From contig NZ_JYLL01000020.1 of assembly GCF_001439695.1 (NCBI RefSeq), positions 1-64,000 on the forward strand: DNA of 64,000 nucleotides. Direction: 5' to 3'. Positions within the stretch are counted from its first letter, which is position 1; each line of letters starts with the position of its first letter. Below the pieces are notes generated by a model that saw nothing but the letters and a program-made list of their open reading frames with translations, made no database searches and was not told the origin of the DNA. Of this stretch, positions 1 through 8,243 are shown one piece after another. The translations under genes and the position numbers were made by a program. This DNA is from Pseudomonas veronii. GTDB taxonomy: Bacteria > Pseudomonadota > Gammaproteobacteria > Pseudomonadales > Pseudomonadaceae.

Positions 1-22
1 TAGGGGACTCTCGATTCCATGA

Positions 23-47
23 CATGGCCAGTTACCTCCTGGCCATG
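23..47. repeat. Short perfect inverted repeat
   Basis: Two 9-base arms (CATGGCCAG and CTGGCCATG) are separated by seven bases. No T-run follows, so this is not a clear terminator. It lies just before two direct repeats (64-100) and could belong to the same broken element end. Confidence 0.4.
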
Positions 48-63
48 ATTAATACATGTAAAC

Positions 64-125
64 GATGTCTCCGGTTTCAAACGTAAAGGATGTCTCCGGT
101 CTGTACCGGGGCAAGCCCCCTCCCA
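64..125. repeat. Direct repeats and REP-like stretch, possible insertion-sequence end
   Basis: GATGTCTCCGGT occurs twice, at 64-75 and 89-100, 25 bases apart. The following bases (about 105-125, CAAGCCCCCTCCCACA) resemble a half REP sequence of fluorescent pseudomonads. Multiple short repeats at a fixed spacing are typical of the ends of IS21-like and related elements. No transposase is visible in the window, so this is at most a remnant. Confidence 0.35.
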
Positions 126-127
126 CA

Positions 128-1060
128 CTACCGTCGGCGCAGCGTCGGCTCGGTGGCCATGCACGCCACCAGGTAATCAATGAACACCCGCACCTTCGGC
201 GGCAGGTACCGCGTCGGCGAGTGCAGCAGCCAGGCCTCGCCATGGTAGGACGCAATAAAGTCCCACGCCGGCAACACCTGCACCAGGCGCCCCTCATCCA
301 ACGCATGCCGCGCCGTGAAATACGGCAAGCTGCCAATCCCCACATGCTGCAACACCGCATCCAGGCGCACGCCGGTGTGGTTCGCCGCATACCGCCCCCG
401 CACGCCCACCGTGACCGCCTTACCCGCCCGGCGAAACTTCCAGCGCGAGTCCCCCGGGGTTTCGCCCAGGTAGATGCAACTGTGCGCCAGCAGATCATGG
501 GGATGACTCGGCGCGCCATGCTCGGCCAGGTACTGCGGCGTCGCGCACAACACGTGTTCGATGGGCAGTAATTGCCGCCCCACCAGGCCCGGCGGCGGGC
601 TGTCGGTGATACGGATACTCAGGTCGACGTTGTCATCGATCAGGTCCACCTGCCGGTCCTCGAGGATCAGTTGCACATCGACCTTGGGATAGCGCCGCAG
701 AAATTCCGGCATATACGGATGCACCACGAACCGCCCCACCGCCTTGGGCACGCTGACCCGCACCAGGCCCTCGGCTTCGTGGGTGAACTGGCCGCTGATT
801 TCCATCACCGAGCGCGCCGCGTTGACCATCTCCTGGCAACGCTTGAACACCTCTTCGCCGCCCTCGCTCAAACGCAGTTTGCGCGTGGTGCGTTGCAGCA
901 GGCGCGTGGCCAACGCCTGTTCGAGACGCGAGATGCTGCGGCTCACCGCCGAAGGCGACACGCTCAGTTGTCGCGCTGCCGCAGAAAAACTGCCGGCTTC
1001 CACCACTTTGACGAAAATCGCCATTTCACCCAGCAGCGGCAAAGGAAGATTGATGCTCAT
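128..1060 (-). CDS. LysR-family transcriptional regulator
   Basis: A DNA-binding regulator of about 310 residues, the usual LysR length. The N-terminal winged helix-turn-helix is clear at about residues 10-65 (FVKVVEAGSFSAAARQLSVS, then SAVSRSISRLE). The rest matches a LysR substrate-binding domain of the kind with divergent targets such as oxidoreductases. The start at 1060 is preferred over 1075 because the family domain begins immediately after it. It is divergent from the AlaX gene at 1150, with 89 bases between them. No effector can be read from the sequence. Confidence 0.9.
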   Translation of the reverse strand: MSINLPLPLLGEMAIFVKVVEAGSFSAAARQLSVSPSAVSRSISRLEQALATRLLQRTTRKLRLSEGGEEVFKRCQEMVNAARSVMEISGQFTHEAEGLVRVSVPKAVGRFVVHPYMPEFLRRYPKVDVQLILEDRQVDLIDDNVDLSIRITDSPPPGLVGRQLLPIEHVLCATPQYLAEHGAPSHPHDLLAHSCIYLGETPGDSRWKFRRAGKAVTVGVRGRYAANHTGVRLDAVLQHVGIGSLPYFTARHALDEGRLVQVLPAWDFIASYHGEAWLLHSPTRYLPPKVRVFIDYLVACMATEPTLRRR

Positions 1061-1149
1061 GACGCACAAGTCCATTGATAATTGAACGGATTATCACCCA
1101 TCTGCGCACTATTTATACTGCCCGCAGAACCTTGATGCGGATGTAGACG

Positions 1150-1776
1150 ATGACCGAGCGCCTGTTTTTCACCCACGACCACCTGACCGCCGAGCTTGAA
1201 GTGCTGAGCTGCACCGCCCACGAAGAGCAGTTTGCGGTCACGCTGCAGTCGACGATTTTCCACCCCCAGGGCGGCGGCCAGCCATTCGACACCGGCTGGC
1301 TGGGCGACAGCCGGGTGCTGCGGGTGACCCAGGAGGCGGAGCGCGTGGTGCATTACCTCGACCAGCCCGTAGAACCGGGCCCGATCAACGCACGGGTCGA
1401 TGCACCACGCCGAGCCTTGCACACCCGCCTGCATTCCGCCGGACACTTGATCGGCAACGCCGGCGAGGCGTTGGGCTGGATGCCGATCAAGGCTCACCAC
1501 TGGCCGGGTGAAGGCAAGATCACCTTTATCCGCGGCGAAAGCGCACAAGCCATGGAGGCCGACACGCTTCAACAACAGCTCGACCACTGGATCGCCGCCG
1601 ACTACCCGCGCCAGATGCGCCTGGAAGACGGCATCCGCGAAGTCGGCTTCGGCGAGTTGCCCGCGTATGCCTGTGGTGGCACGCATGTGCAGGCGTTGGG
1701 CGAATTGGGCCAGGTGACGATCCTGGCCGTGGCGGAGAAAAAGGGCACGCTGTCGGTGCGCTACAGCCTGGATTAA
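1150..1776 (+). CDS. Alanyl-tRNA editing protein (AlaX type)
   Basis: A free-standing editing domain of 208 residues that hydrolyses mischarged Ser- or Gly-tRNA(Ala) in the cytoplasm. The zinc-site residues of the family are present: H95 and H99 in HSAGH, and C175 and H179 in CGGTH. The QGGGQP segment near residue 39 is also typical of the AlaRS editing fold. The size and the absence of an aminoacylation domain exclude AlaRS itself. The gene ends in a tail-to-tail overlap with the convergent phosphatase gene, so the two share their 3' bases. Confidence 0.9.
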   Translation: MTERLFFTHDHLTAELEVLSCTAHEEQFAVTLQSTIFHPQGGGQPFDTGWLGDSRVLRVTQEAERVVHYLDQPVEPGPINARVDAPRRALHTRLHSAGHLIGNAGEALGWMPIKAHHWPGEGKITFIRGESAQAMEADTLQQQLDHWIAADYPRQMRLEDGIREVGFGELPAYACGGTHVQALGELGQVTILAVAEKKGTLSVRYSLD

Positions 1777-3347
1777 ACCGCGATCGCCCCGGCCCGCCCC
1801 GGTTCCACCACGAACGACTTGAGCGTCGACACCGTGGCGGCCGGGTCACGCGGATCGGTAATCACACGAAAGTCCGTGAGCATGCGCTGGGCATCTAACG
1901 TCACCGATACATACCCGCGCTGGCGGCTGTCGAAAAACTTCACATGGGGATTCTGCGGCAGCATCTGGGTGAAGGCGTCGTAAGGCGGCCCATCGGAGGT
2001 CACCGAGGTGCCGACGAACTCGGTGGCGAGCACGGGCGAGTCCGGGTTGTTGGCATCGGCATGCAAATCGGTGGCCCAGAATGAATGTATATCGCCGCCC
2101 CAGAACACCGGGTTGTTGACCTGGTGGCGCGCGATGGACGCGAGCATCCGTGAACGGTTCGCCATGTAGCCATCCCAACCATCGGTCCAATGGCCCAGCG
2201 TGTGCTGGGTCAGGTCGCGCTGCAGCAGCGGCGCCACCAGCAAGTCCTGGGCGATCACGTTCCATTGCGCTTTCGACTGGGCAAACCCCTGGTCCAGCCA
2301 GGCCTCCTGCTGCCAACCGAGCATGGTGCGAGCGGGGTCGCGCAAGTCGCTGCAGGTGTTGGCGGCGATGTGGCCCTGATGGCTGCCGTTGGCCTGAATG
2401 CACGGTTGCTCGGAGCGATACTGTCGACCGTCGAGCACATGGAAACGTGCCAGGCGGCCGTAGTCCAGGCGCCGATAAACGCGCATATCCGGCCCGTTGG
2501 GCAGGCTGCTCACGCGCAGCGGCATATGCTCGTAATAGGCCTGATACGCCGCCGCCCGCTGCTTGAGAAACTGCGCCACGGCAACCTTCGGGTCCTGGGA
2601 CCAGCGGCTGGCATAGTCGTTCTGCACCTCATGATCGTCCCAGGTCGCCACGCTGGGCGCCGCCGCGTGCAAGGCCTGGAGATCCGGATCGGTCTTGTAC
2701 AGCGCATAGCGGTTGCGATAGTCGCTCAGGGTCAGCGCGTTGCCGCTGCCGTGGGAACGAATGACTTTTCCCGAATCTGCCGCGTAGGAATTGTCGTAGA
2801 TATAGTCACCGAGGAAAAACACCAGGTCCGGCTGCTCCGCCGCCAGGTGACGATAGGCACTGAAGTACCCGCGTTCCCAGTGGGAGCACGACACGAACCC
2901 CAAGCGCGCCGTCGCCAGGGCATGCAAAGCCGGCGCGGTACGCGACTGCCCGACCGCGCTCTGCGCCCCCAGCCCTTCGAACTGATACCAATACGGCCTG
3001 CCGGCTTCCAGCCCCGCGACTTCCACATGCACGGAGTGGGCAAAGCGCTCGCTCGCCATCACCTCACCCTGCCTCACAATGCGCGTCATCCCCGCATCGC
3101 TGGCGACCCGCCAACGCACCGGCACCGCACGCGCCAACCCGCCGCGACCGTCCGCCGCATTGAACAACGGCGCCAGGCGCGTCCAGATCACGAAACCATC
3201 CGGCAACGGATCACCCGAGGCCACGCCCAACGTGAACGGATAATCGATCCCCGCACTGCGGGCAAACGGGCTGAGGATCGAAAAGGTGGTGGCCAGCGCC
3301 AGCCCGGCCAGCACCCGGCGCCGATCATGGTCAACCGCGCGACTCAC
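1773..3347 (-). CDS. phoD: PhoD-type alkaline phosphatase, Tat-exported
   Basis: A 524-residue member of the PhoD family of metallo-phosphodiesterases/phosphomonoesterases. The N-terminus has a twin-arginine-like signal (DRRRVLAG, then a hydrophobic stretch ending near ARSA), so export to the periplasm is expected. Family motifs are readable: GVASGDP, SHWERGYFSAYR, FLGDYIYD, TWDDHEVQND and WGGDIHSFW. The gene overlaps the GNAT gene upstream by four bases, so the pair is probably co-transcribed. Its place next to a TonB receptor and a phospholipase-like gene suggests organic phosphorus scavenging, which is an inference. No convincing Pho box was seen. Confidence 0.9.
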   Translation of the reverse strand: MSRAVDHDRRRVLAGLALATTFSILSPFARSAGIDYPFTLGVASGDPLPDGFVIWTRLAPLFNAADGRGGLARAVPVRWRVASDAGMTRIVRQGEVMASERFAHSVHVEVAGLEAGRPYWYQFEGLGAQSAVGQSRTAPALHALATARLGFVSCSHWERGYFSAYRHLAAEQPDLVFFLGDYIYDNSYAADSGKVIRSHGSGNALTLSDYRNRYALYKTDPDLQALHAAAPSVATWDDHEVQNDYASRWSQDPKVAVAQFLKQRAAAYQAYYEHMPLRVSSLPNGPDMRVYRRLDYGRLARFHVLDGRQYRSEQPCIQANGSHQGHIAANTCSDLRDPARTMLGWQQEAWLDQGFAQSKAQWNVIAQDLLVAPLLQRDLTQHTLGHWTDGWDGYMANRSRMLASIARHQVNNPVFWGGDIHSFWATDLHADANNPDSPVLATEFVGTSVTSDGPPYDAFTQMLPQNPHVKFFDSRQRGYVSVTLDAQRMLTDFRVITDPRDPAATVSTLKSFVVEPGRAGAIAV

Positions 3348-3898
3348 GCCAGGCGCTCCCAGTCATTGCGCACGGTCGCAAACCCGAGCAAGTCCTCATA
3401 CACCCCATTCTTGAGAAACGCGGCGCGCATACAGCCTTCGTACAGCAGGCCGATTTTCTCCATGACCCGCGCCGACTCCTTGTTGCGGGCAAAGCATTGG
3501 CTGCCCACTCGGTACAGGCCCAGTTCGGCGAACCCGAAGTCCATCACCGCACGCGCTGCCTCGGCGGCATAGCCCTGGTTGCGACAGTGCGCCGCCACCC
3601 ATCCGCCCAGGTGCCCGTAGTGGTGACGCGCATTGAGACGCAGGCTGACGATGCCGATCAATTCGCCGGTTTCGCGCAGGTGCATGCCCAGGCTCAACAG
3701 GTTGCCGGCGCGGTATTTGTCTTGCATCCCGTCAATAAACGTCCGGGCCGTTTCCAGGGTATAGGGCGATGGAATGTTGGCCGTGTTGTCAGCAATCTTC
3801 GGCCCGTTGGCGAGGCTGGAAAGTACCGCGGCCTGGTCGCTTTCCAGCGCCCGCAACAGCAAACGCGAAGTCAACAAATGCGGCAATGACTGACTCAT
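3344..3898 (-). CDS. GNAT-family N-acetyltransferase (RimJ/RimL-like)
   Basis: A 184-residue acetyltransferase. The sequence opens with the RimJ/L-type LLTSRLLLRAL motif. The acetyl-CoA binding segment is HCRNQGYAAEAARAVMDFGF, followed by RVGSQCFARNKESARVMEKIG, the usual C-terminal signature. The substrate is unknown; these proteins modify protein N-termini or small molecules. It overlaps the phosphatase gene by four bases (ATGA) and is first in that pair. Confidence 0.88.
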   Translation of the reverse strand: MSQSLPHLLTSRLLLRALESDQAAVLSSLANGPKIADNTANIPSPYTLETARTFIDGMQDKYRAGNLLSLGMHLRETGELIGIVSLRLNARHHYGHLGGWVAAHCRNQGYAAEAARAVMDFGFAELGLYRVGSQCFARNKESARVMEKIGLLYEGCMRAAFLKNGVYEDLLGFATVRNDWERLA

Positions 3899-3990
3899 AC
3901 AAGACGGCTCTCGGTGTAAATTTTTCGAGAATGTACCCCCGGCGTTTCAGTTTCATTACGTCGTGAAATTGACCGGAAACCGATCTGTAA

Positions 3991-4009
3991 GACACGTCCT
4001 AGACACGTC
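3991..4009. promoter_or_regulatory. 11-bp-spaced direct repeat upstream of exbD
   Basis: GACACGTC occurs at 3991-3998 and again at 4002-4009, an 11-base period that puts both copies on the same face of the helix. It sits in the 190-base gap between the divergent GNAT and exbD genes. A dimeric regulator could bind here. It does not match Pho-box or Fur-box consensus well, so the regulator is unknown. Confidence 0.35.
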
Positions 4010-4088
4010 AAAACGTAAATTAAAGTTAACCGTTCGGTCATTTTTCGTTGTTAGCGTGTCGCCCCTAATTCAATAACGGGGTAGCGGA

Positions 4089-4496
4089 ATGAGAACCTGG
4101 GACGAACCGAAAAAACGCAAGGCACACATCGAACTGATCCCGATGATCGACGTGATGATGTTCCTCCTGGTGTTTTTCGTACTCGTGAGTCTGAACGTGA
4201 TTCCGGCACTCGGCATGAAGACTCAACTGCCCAGCGCCAGCAGTTCGCAGCAGCTCAAGCCGCAGAACAAATTCATCCTCACCCTGGGCCTGGAAGGCCA
4301 GTTGCAACTGGATGGCAAGGACCTCACGGTCGACGCTCTGGTACCGGCGCTGAAGGCGGCTGAAAAGCCGGATACCAAGTCGACGATCATCGTCAACAGC
4401 GACAAGGGCGTGGAGGTTTCGCGCCTGGTGGAGGTGATGGACACCCTGCGTCTGGGTGGCTTTACCTCCGTGTCCATCGCCACGCGTAAGTCCTGA
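4089..4496 (+). CDS. exbD: ExbD/TolR-family biopolymer transport protein
   Basis: The proton-channel subunit of a TonB energy-transducing complex in the inner membrane. At 135 residues it has the standard layout: a short cytoplasmic N-terminus, one membrane helix at about 20-40 and a periplasmic domain. D21 in the IELIPMID segment corresponds to the channel aspartate of E. coli ExbD. It is the first gene of the tonB cluster, ends two bases before tonB, and is separated from its exbB partner by the receptor gene, an unusual order. Confidence 0.92.
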   Translation: MRTWDEPKKRKAHIELIPMIDVMMFLLVFFVLVSLNVIPALGMKTQLPSASSSQQLKPQNKFILTLGLEGQLQLDGKDLTVDALVPALKAAEKPDTKSTIIVNSDKGVEVSRLVEVMDTLRLGGFTSVSIATRKS

Positions 4497-4498
4497 TC

Positions 4499-5224
4499 AT
4501 GTATGTCCTGTTTCGTGCGCGTCGGCTGCTGGGCAGTGTCCCGGCCCTGATCGCCCTGGTGCTGATTGCACTGGGTATCCAGTCCCAGACGTTGAAGGTC
4601 GAACCGGTGTACGACGAGTCGGCGGTCGAGTTGGCATTGGTCGAGCCGGAGCCCGAGGTGGTGCCGCCACCCGTGGCGGAGCAAGCACCGCCACCGCCGG
4701 TGATCGAGGATGAAGAGGCCGAGCCGGCCCCTCCACCACCGCCCCCGCCACCGCCCAAGCCGGTGCCGAAACCTGAACCCAAGCCCAAGCCGGTGCCCAA
4801 GCCCGTGGTCGCCAAACCCACGCCGACGCCGCCCCCGGTGGCGGCCAAACCCGCGCCGGCGGCGGTCGCCCAGGCTGCGCCGACTCCGGCCCCGCCCGCA
4901 CCACCCAAGGTCGACGGCCAGGCCCTGGAGGGCGGTTACCTCAAGGGTTTGCGTAACGAGCTGGACACTTACAAGCAATACCCCACAGGACGCCAGGCCT
5001 CCCTCGAACGCCCAAGTGGCGACGTGGTGGTCTGGCTGCTGGTGGACCGCCAGGGTCGGGTACTCGACTCCGGCGTGCAGACCCCGGCCTCGAGCATGTT
5101 GCTCAACCGGGCCGCCGCCAACAGCCTGCGGCGTATCAAGCAGGTCAAGCCGTTCCCCGAGCAAGCCTTCGGGGGGCGCAACGAGCAGCGCTTCACCGCC
5201 ACCTTCAACTACAGCGTGCAATAA
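4499..5224 (+). CDS. tonB: TonB energy transducer
   Basis: A 241-residue TonB protein that couples the proton-motive force to an outer-membrane receptor. An N-terminal anchor helix lies at about residues 10-30. It is followed by a long proline-, glutamate- and lysine-rich spacer (about 45-140, with runs of eight prolines). The C-terminal TonB domain ends in RFTATFNYSVQ. The YP motif (KQYPTGRQ) and the VLDSGVQTPASS segment are characteristic. It follows exbD by two bases and precedes the receptor by 24 bases, so it probably serves that receptor. Confidence 0.93.
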   Translation: MYVLFRARRLLGSVPALIALVLIALGIQSQTLKVEPVYDESAVELALVEPEPEVVPPPVAEQAPPPPVIEDEEAEPAPPPPPPPPPKPVPKPEPKPKPVPKPVVAKPTPTPPPVAAKPAPAAVAQAAPTPAPPAPPKVDGQALEGGYLKGLRNELDTYKQYPTGRQASLERPSGDVVVWLLVDRQGRVLDSGVQTPASSMLLNRAAANSLRRIKQVKPFPEQAFGGRNEQRFTATFNYSVQ

Positions 5225-5248
5225 GCACCCGACACTAGGACGACACTG

Positions 5249-7528
5249 ATGAGGTTCACACGGATTCATCTGGCACTCGTTGCCGCGAGCATGGGGCATG
5301 GCATGGTCATGGCCGACACCGGCGACAGCGACGTCGGCACCATCGGCGTACAGGGCAAGGCCACTGCCGGTGGCGGTTACATGGTGCAGGAAGAAAGCAT
5401 CAAGGGGCGCTCCACGATAACCAAGGAAGCGCTGGATAAACAAACCGCCACCGGCAACGCCATCGACAAGCTCAAGTACACCCCGGGCCTGAACATCTCC
5501 AGCGAAGATGCCACCGGCCTGTCGGGTTTTCGCTTCACCATGCGCGGGCTTAACTCCGACCAGGTGGGGATGTCGGTGGACGGCATGCCGATCAACGACT
5601 CCGGCAACTACGCGCTGTACTCCAACCTGTTGGGCGACCCGGAAAACATCGACCAGATTTTCGTCACCCAAGGCTCGTCGGAGGCCGACGGCCCGCACAT
5701 CGGTTCCAGCGGCGGCAACATCGGTATCGTGACCATTCGCCCCACCAAGGAAACCGGGGCCTTCGTCAAACAGACCATCGGCAGCAACGCCACCCGCAAG
5801 ACCTTTGCCCGGCTCAACACCGGCGAGGTCAACGGCCTGAGCAACTGGCTGTCGGCGTCCCATACCGAAGGGCAGATGTGGCGCGGCTCGGGCGCCGTGC
5901 GTGCGGACAAGGTCGAGTGGAACAGCTTCTTCGACGCCGGCAACGGCAACACCGCCAACCTGATCCTCAAGTACCACGAGCAGGACAACAACAGTTACAG
6001 CCAACTGACCAAATCGCAGTTCCAGCAGAACGGCCGCAAGTTCGACCCCTACCCCGCCACACCGACGGTCGGCAGCAACGGCAAGCTCAACAGCTACTAC
6101 GCCCTCGCGCAGAACCCGTTCCAGACCTTTACCGGCGTACTCAATACCCAGTTCAAACTGGCCGACAACCTGGCCCTGTCGGTGATCCCGTATTACTTCT
6201 GGGGTAACGGCAGCGGCGTCAACTCGTCGAGCTACGCGCTGAACCGCGGCTCAAACGCAGGCGGCGTCTTCGACCTGGGCAACTTGCCCACCGCCGCGCA
6301 ATACAATGCCGACGGTTCCTCGACCACCGGCGTGTACTACCGCCCCTCCCGCACCCAGACCTGGCGCCCCGGCATTACCACCAAACTGAACTGGGACCTG
6401 GGCGATCACAGCCTGCAATTCGGCTACTGGTACGAGCGCGCGCGCCAAAGCCAGACCCAACCGTTCATCGCGCTCAAGAGCAACGGCAAGCCTACCGATA
6501 CCTGGCCGGACGGCACTTCCGTGGTCGATGCCAACGGCAACACCGTGCAAGGCCGCGATCGTTTCACCGTCACGCCGGCGCAGAAAGTCTGGGCCCAGGA
6601 CACCTGGTACATCAACCCGGACTGGACCCTGGTGGCCGGCCTGGCCTACATGAACGTCAAGCGCGACGGCACCAACAACGGCAGCCTCACCGAGCAGCCG
6701 GAAAAACGTCACCAGACCTACAACAAGCTGCTGCCCAACGCCGGCCTCAAGTACCAGCTCGACGAACGCGACCAGTTGTTCTACAGCCTGTCGCGCAACA
6801 TGCGTATCCCACAGAACTACGTGCTGTACGACAAGGGCGTGGACTCGATCAACTCCAAGCCGGAAACCAGCTGGAACCATGAGCTGGGCTGGCGCTTCAC
6901 CGGCGACGACATGACCGTGGCCGCCACCTTGTTCTACATGCAGTTCAAGGATCGCCAGGTTTCGTCCAAGGACGTCAACGGCGACTTCGCCGACATCAAC
7001 GCCGGATCGGTCAACAACAGCGGCCTGGAGCTGGAATGGAGCGGCCTGCTGCCCCACCACTTCAACTACTACACCTCCTACACCTATACCAAGGCCGAGC
7101 AACAGGACGACTTGACCGTGTACAACGCGGGCAAAGCCATCCTGTTGCCCACCAGCGGCAAGCAGTTCGCCAACGTGCCGAAAAACATGCTGGCCGCCAA
7201 CATCGGGTATGACGACGGACGCTTCTACGGCACCTTCGGCGGCAAATACACCAGCAAGCTCTACGGTGACCTGACCAACGACGAAGCCATCTCCGGCCGC
7301 ACCGTGTTCAACGCCGGCGCCGGTATCTACCTGCCGGTGGACAAGAAAGTGGTGAAGGATGCAACCCTGCGCCTGAACGTCGACAACCTGTTCGACAAGA
7401 AGTACCTGGACGGCGTGTACACCACCAAGACCAACGCGGCCAGCTACAGCGGTTTCCGCGACGGCGACCCGACCTACATCGTTGGCCTGGAACGCACCGT
7501 GACGGTGTCCCTGGAAGCCAATTTCTAA
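5249..7528 (+). CDS. TonB-dependent outer-membrane receptor
   Basis: A 759-residue receptor with a signal peptide (cleavage near VMA-DTGD), a plug domain at about residues 50-170 and a beta-barrel ending in aromatic F, as expected for BamA-dependent insertion. Plug motifs include the IDKLKYTPGLNISS region, RFTMRGLNSDQVGMSVDG and GSSGGNIGI. The C-terminal barrel signature LRLNVDNLFDKKYLDG is clear. No secretin/STN signalling extension is present. The substrate cannot be read from sequence. Neighbouring phosphatase and phospholipase-like genes hint at a phosphorus-containing or metal-chelate ligand, which is only an inference. Confidence 0.92.
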   Translation: MRFTRIHLALVAASMGHGMVMADTGDSDVGTIGVQGKATAGGGYMVQEESIKGRSTITKEALDKQTATGNAIDKLKYTPGLNISSEDATGLSGFRFTMRGLNSDQVGMSVDGMPINDSGNYALYSNLLGDPENIDQIFVTQGSSEADGPHIGSSGGNIGIVTIRPTKETGAFVKQTIGSNATRKTFARLNTGEVNGLSNWLSASHTEGQMWRGSGAVRADKVEWNSFFDAGNGNTANLILKYHEQDNNSYSQLTKSQFQQNGRKFDPYPATPTVGSNGKLNSYYALAQNPFQTFTGVLNTQFKLADNLALSVIPYYFWGNGSGVNSSSYALNRGSNAGGVFDLGNLPTAAQYNADGSSTTGVYYRPSRTQTWRPGITTKLNWDLGDHSLQFGYWYERARQSQTQPFIALKSNGKPTDTWPDGTSVVDANGNTVQGRDRFTVTPAQKVWAQDTWYINPDWTLVAGLAYMNVKRDGTNNGSLTEQPEKRHQTYNKLLPNAGLKYQLDERDQLFYSLSRNMRIPQNYVLYDKGVDSINSKPETSWNHELGWRFTGDDMTVAATLFYMQFKDRQVSSKDVNGDFADINAGSVNNSGLELEWSGLLPHHFNYYTSYTYTKAEQQDDLTVYNAGKAILLPTSGKQFANVPKNMLAANIGYDDGRFYGTFGGKYTSKLYGDLTNDEAISGRTVFNAGAGIYLPVDKKVVKDATLRLNVDNLFDKKYLDGVYTTKTNAASYSGFRDGDPTYIVGLERTVTVSLEANF

Positions 7529-7545
7529 CGGCGAGGTAATCGAAC

Positions 7546-8193
7546 ATGAACATGAACCTGCTCCACGACATCACCTTCTATGTGATGTACGCCGCGATGG
7601 CCATCGCCATCTTTATCACCATCGAGCGCGGTATTTACTTCGCCTATGTGCGCCGCCAGGCCCGTGCCTTGACCGAGGTGCTGGGCGCCCACGTACACAG
7701 CGAACGTGACCTGCCGGAAAGCCTGAGCCGCCGCGACAGCCTGCCGCTGAACATGGTGATGCCGGTGCTGGCACAGAAAGCCTCGCAGGGTTCGCGCAAG
7801 GACCTGGACGATGTGATCGAAACCCAGTACCTGACCACCCGCGCCCCGCTGGCCCGCAGCCTGTGGATCATCGAAACCATCACCACCGCCGCGCCGTTGC
7901 TGGGCTTGCTCGGCACCATCCTCGGCATCATCGACACCTTCAAGGCGTTGGCCAGCGCGGGGGTGTCCGACCCTGGGCAGATTTCCGGCGGTATCGGCAC
8001 CGCGTTGTTCGCGACGGGCCTGGGGATCGCCATCGCGCTGTTCTGCGTGGTGTTCCACAACTTCTTCCAGGACAGCCTGGAACGCATCAACGATCAGTTG
8101 AAGATCCTGCTGATCCGCGCTGCCACCGGGGCCCGCGTGCAAGGCGAAGTGCCGCACCTGGTGCCGACCTCGTTGCACAGCCGCACGGCATGA
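7546..8193 (+). CDS. exbB: ExbB/TolQ-family proton channel protein
   Basis: A 215-residue inner-membrane protein with three predicted helices: residues about 10-30, 105-130 (APLLGLLGTILGIIDTF) and 145-170 (GIGTALFATGLGIAIALFCVVF). These match the MotA/TolQ/ExbB channel family. It forms the pentameric channel with the ExbD encoded at 4089. The gene begins 17 bases after the receptor stop and ends at a strong hairpin terminator, so the operon is exbD-tonB-receptor-exbB. Confidence 0.92.
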   Translation: MNMNLLHDITFYVMYAAMAIAIFITIERGIYFAYVRRQARALTEVLGAHVHSERDLPESLSRRDSLPLNMVMPVLAQKASQGSRKDLDDVIETQYLTTRAPLARSLWIIETITTAAPLLGLLGTILGIIDTFKALASAGVSDPGQISGGIGTALFATGLGIAIALFCVVFHNFFQDSLERINDQLKILLIRAATGARVQGEVPHLVPTSLHSRTA

Positions 8194-8197
8194 CTGT

Positions 8198-8233
8198 CAG
8201 GGCGGGCGCGTGAGGCGCCCGCCCTGTCTTTTT
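8198..8233 (+). terminator. Rho-independent terminator of the tonB operon
   Basis: Perfect 12-base arms (8198-8209 and 8215-8226) with a five-base loop are followed by TCTTTTT. It stands directly after exbB and before the phospholipase-like gene. Confidence 0.85.
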
Positions 8234-8243
8234 CCCTGACGAG

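Noticed and set aside
2190..3572. A 460-residue plus-strand frame opposite phoD
   Set aside because: phoD motifs and the Tat signal are unambiguous on the minus strand; the plus frame runs across two genes.
3991..4009. Pho box for the phoD/tonB region
   Set aside because: The 11-base period fits, but the repeated GACACGTC does not match CTGTCAT-type half sites, so only an unassigned direct repeat is reported.
4223..6004. A 593-residue open frame on the minus strand across exbD, tonB and the receptor
   Set aside because: It is antisense to three clear genes and has a composition typical of high-GC shadow frames, with long glycine/arginine runs opposite the TonB proline region.
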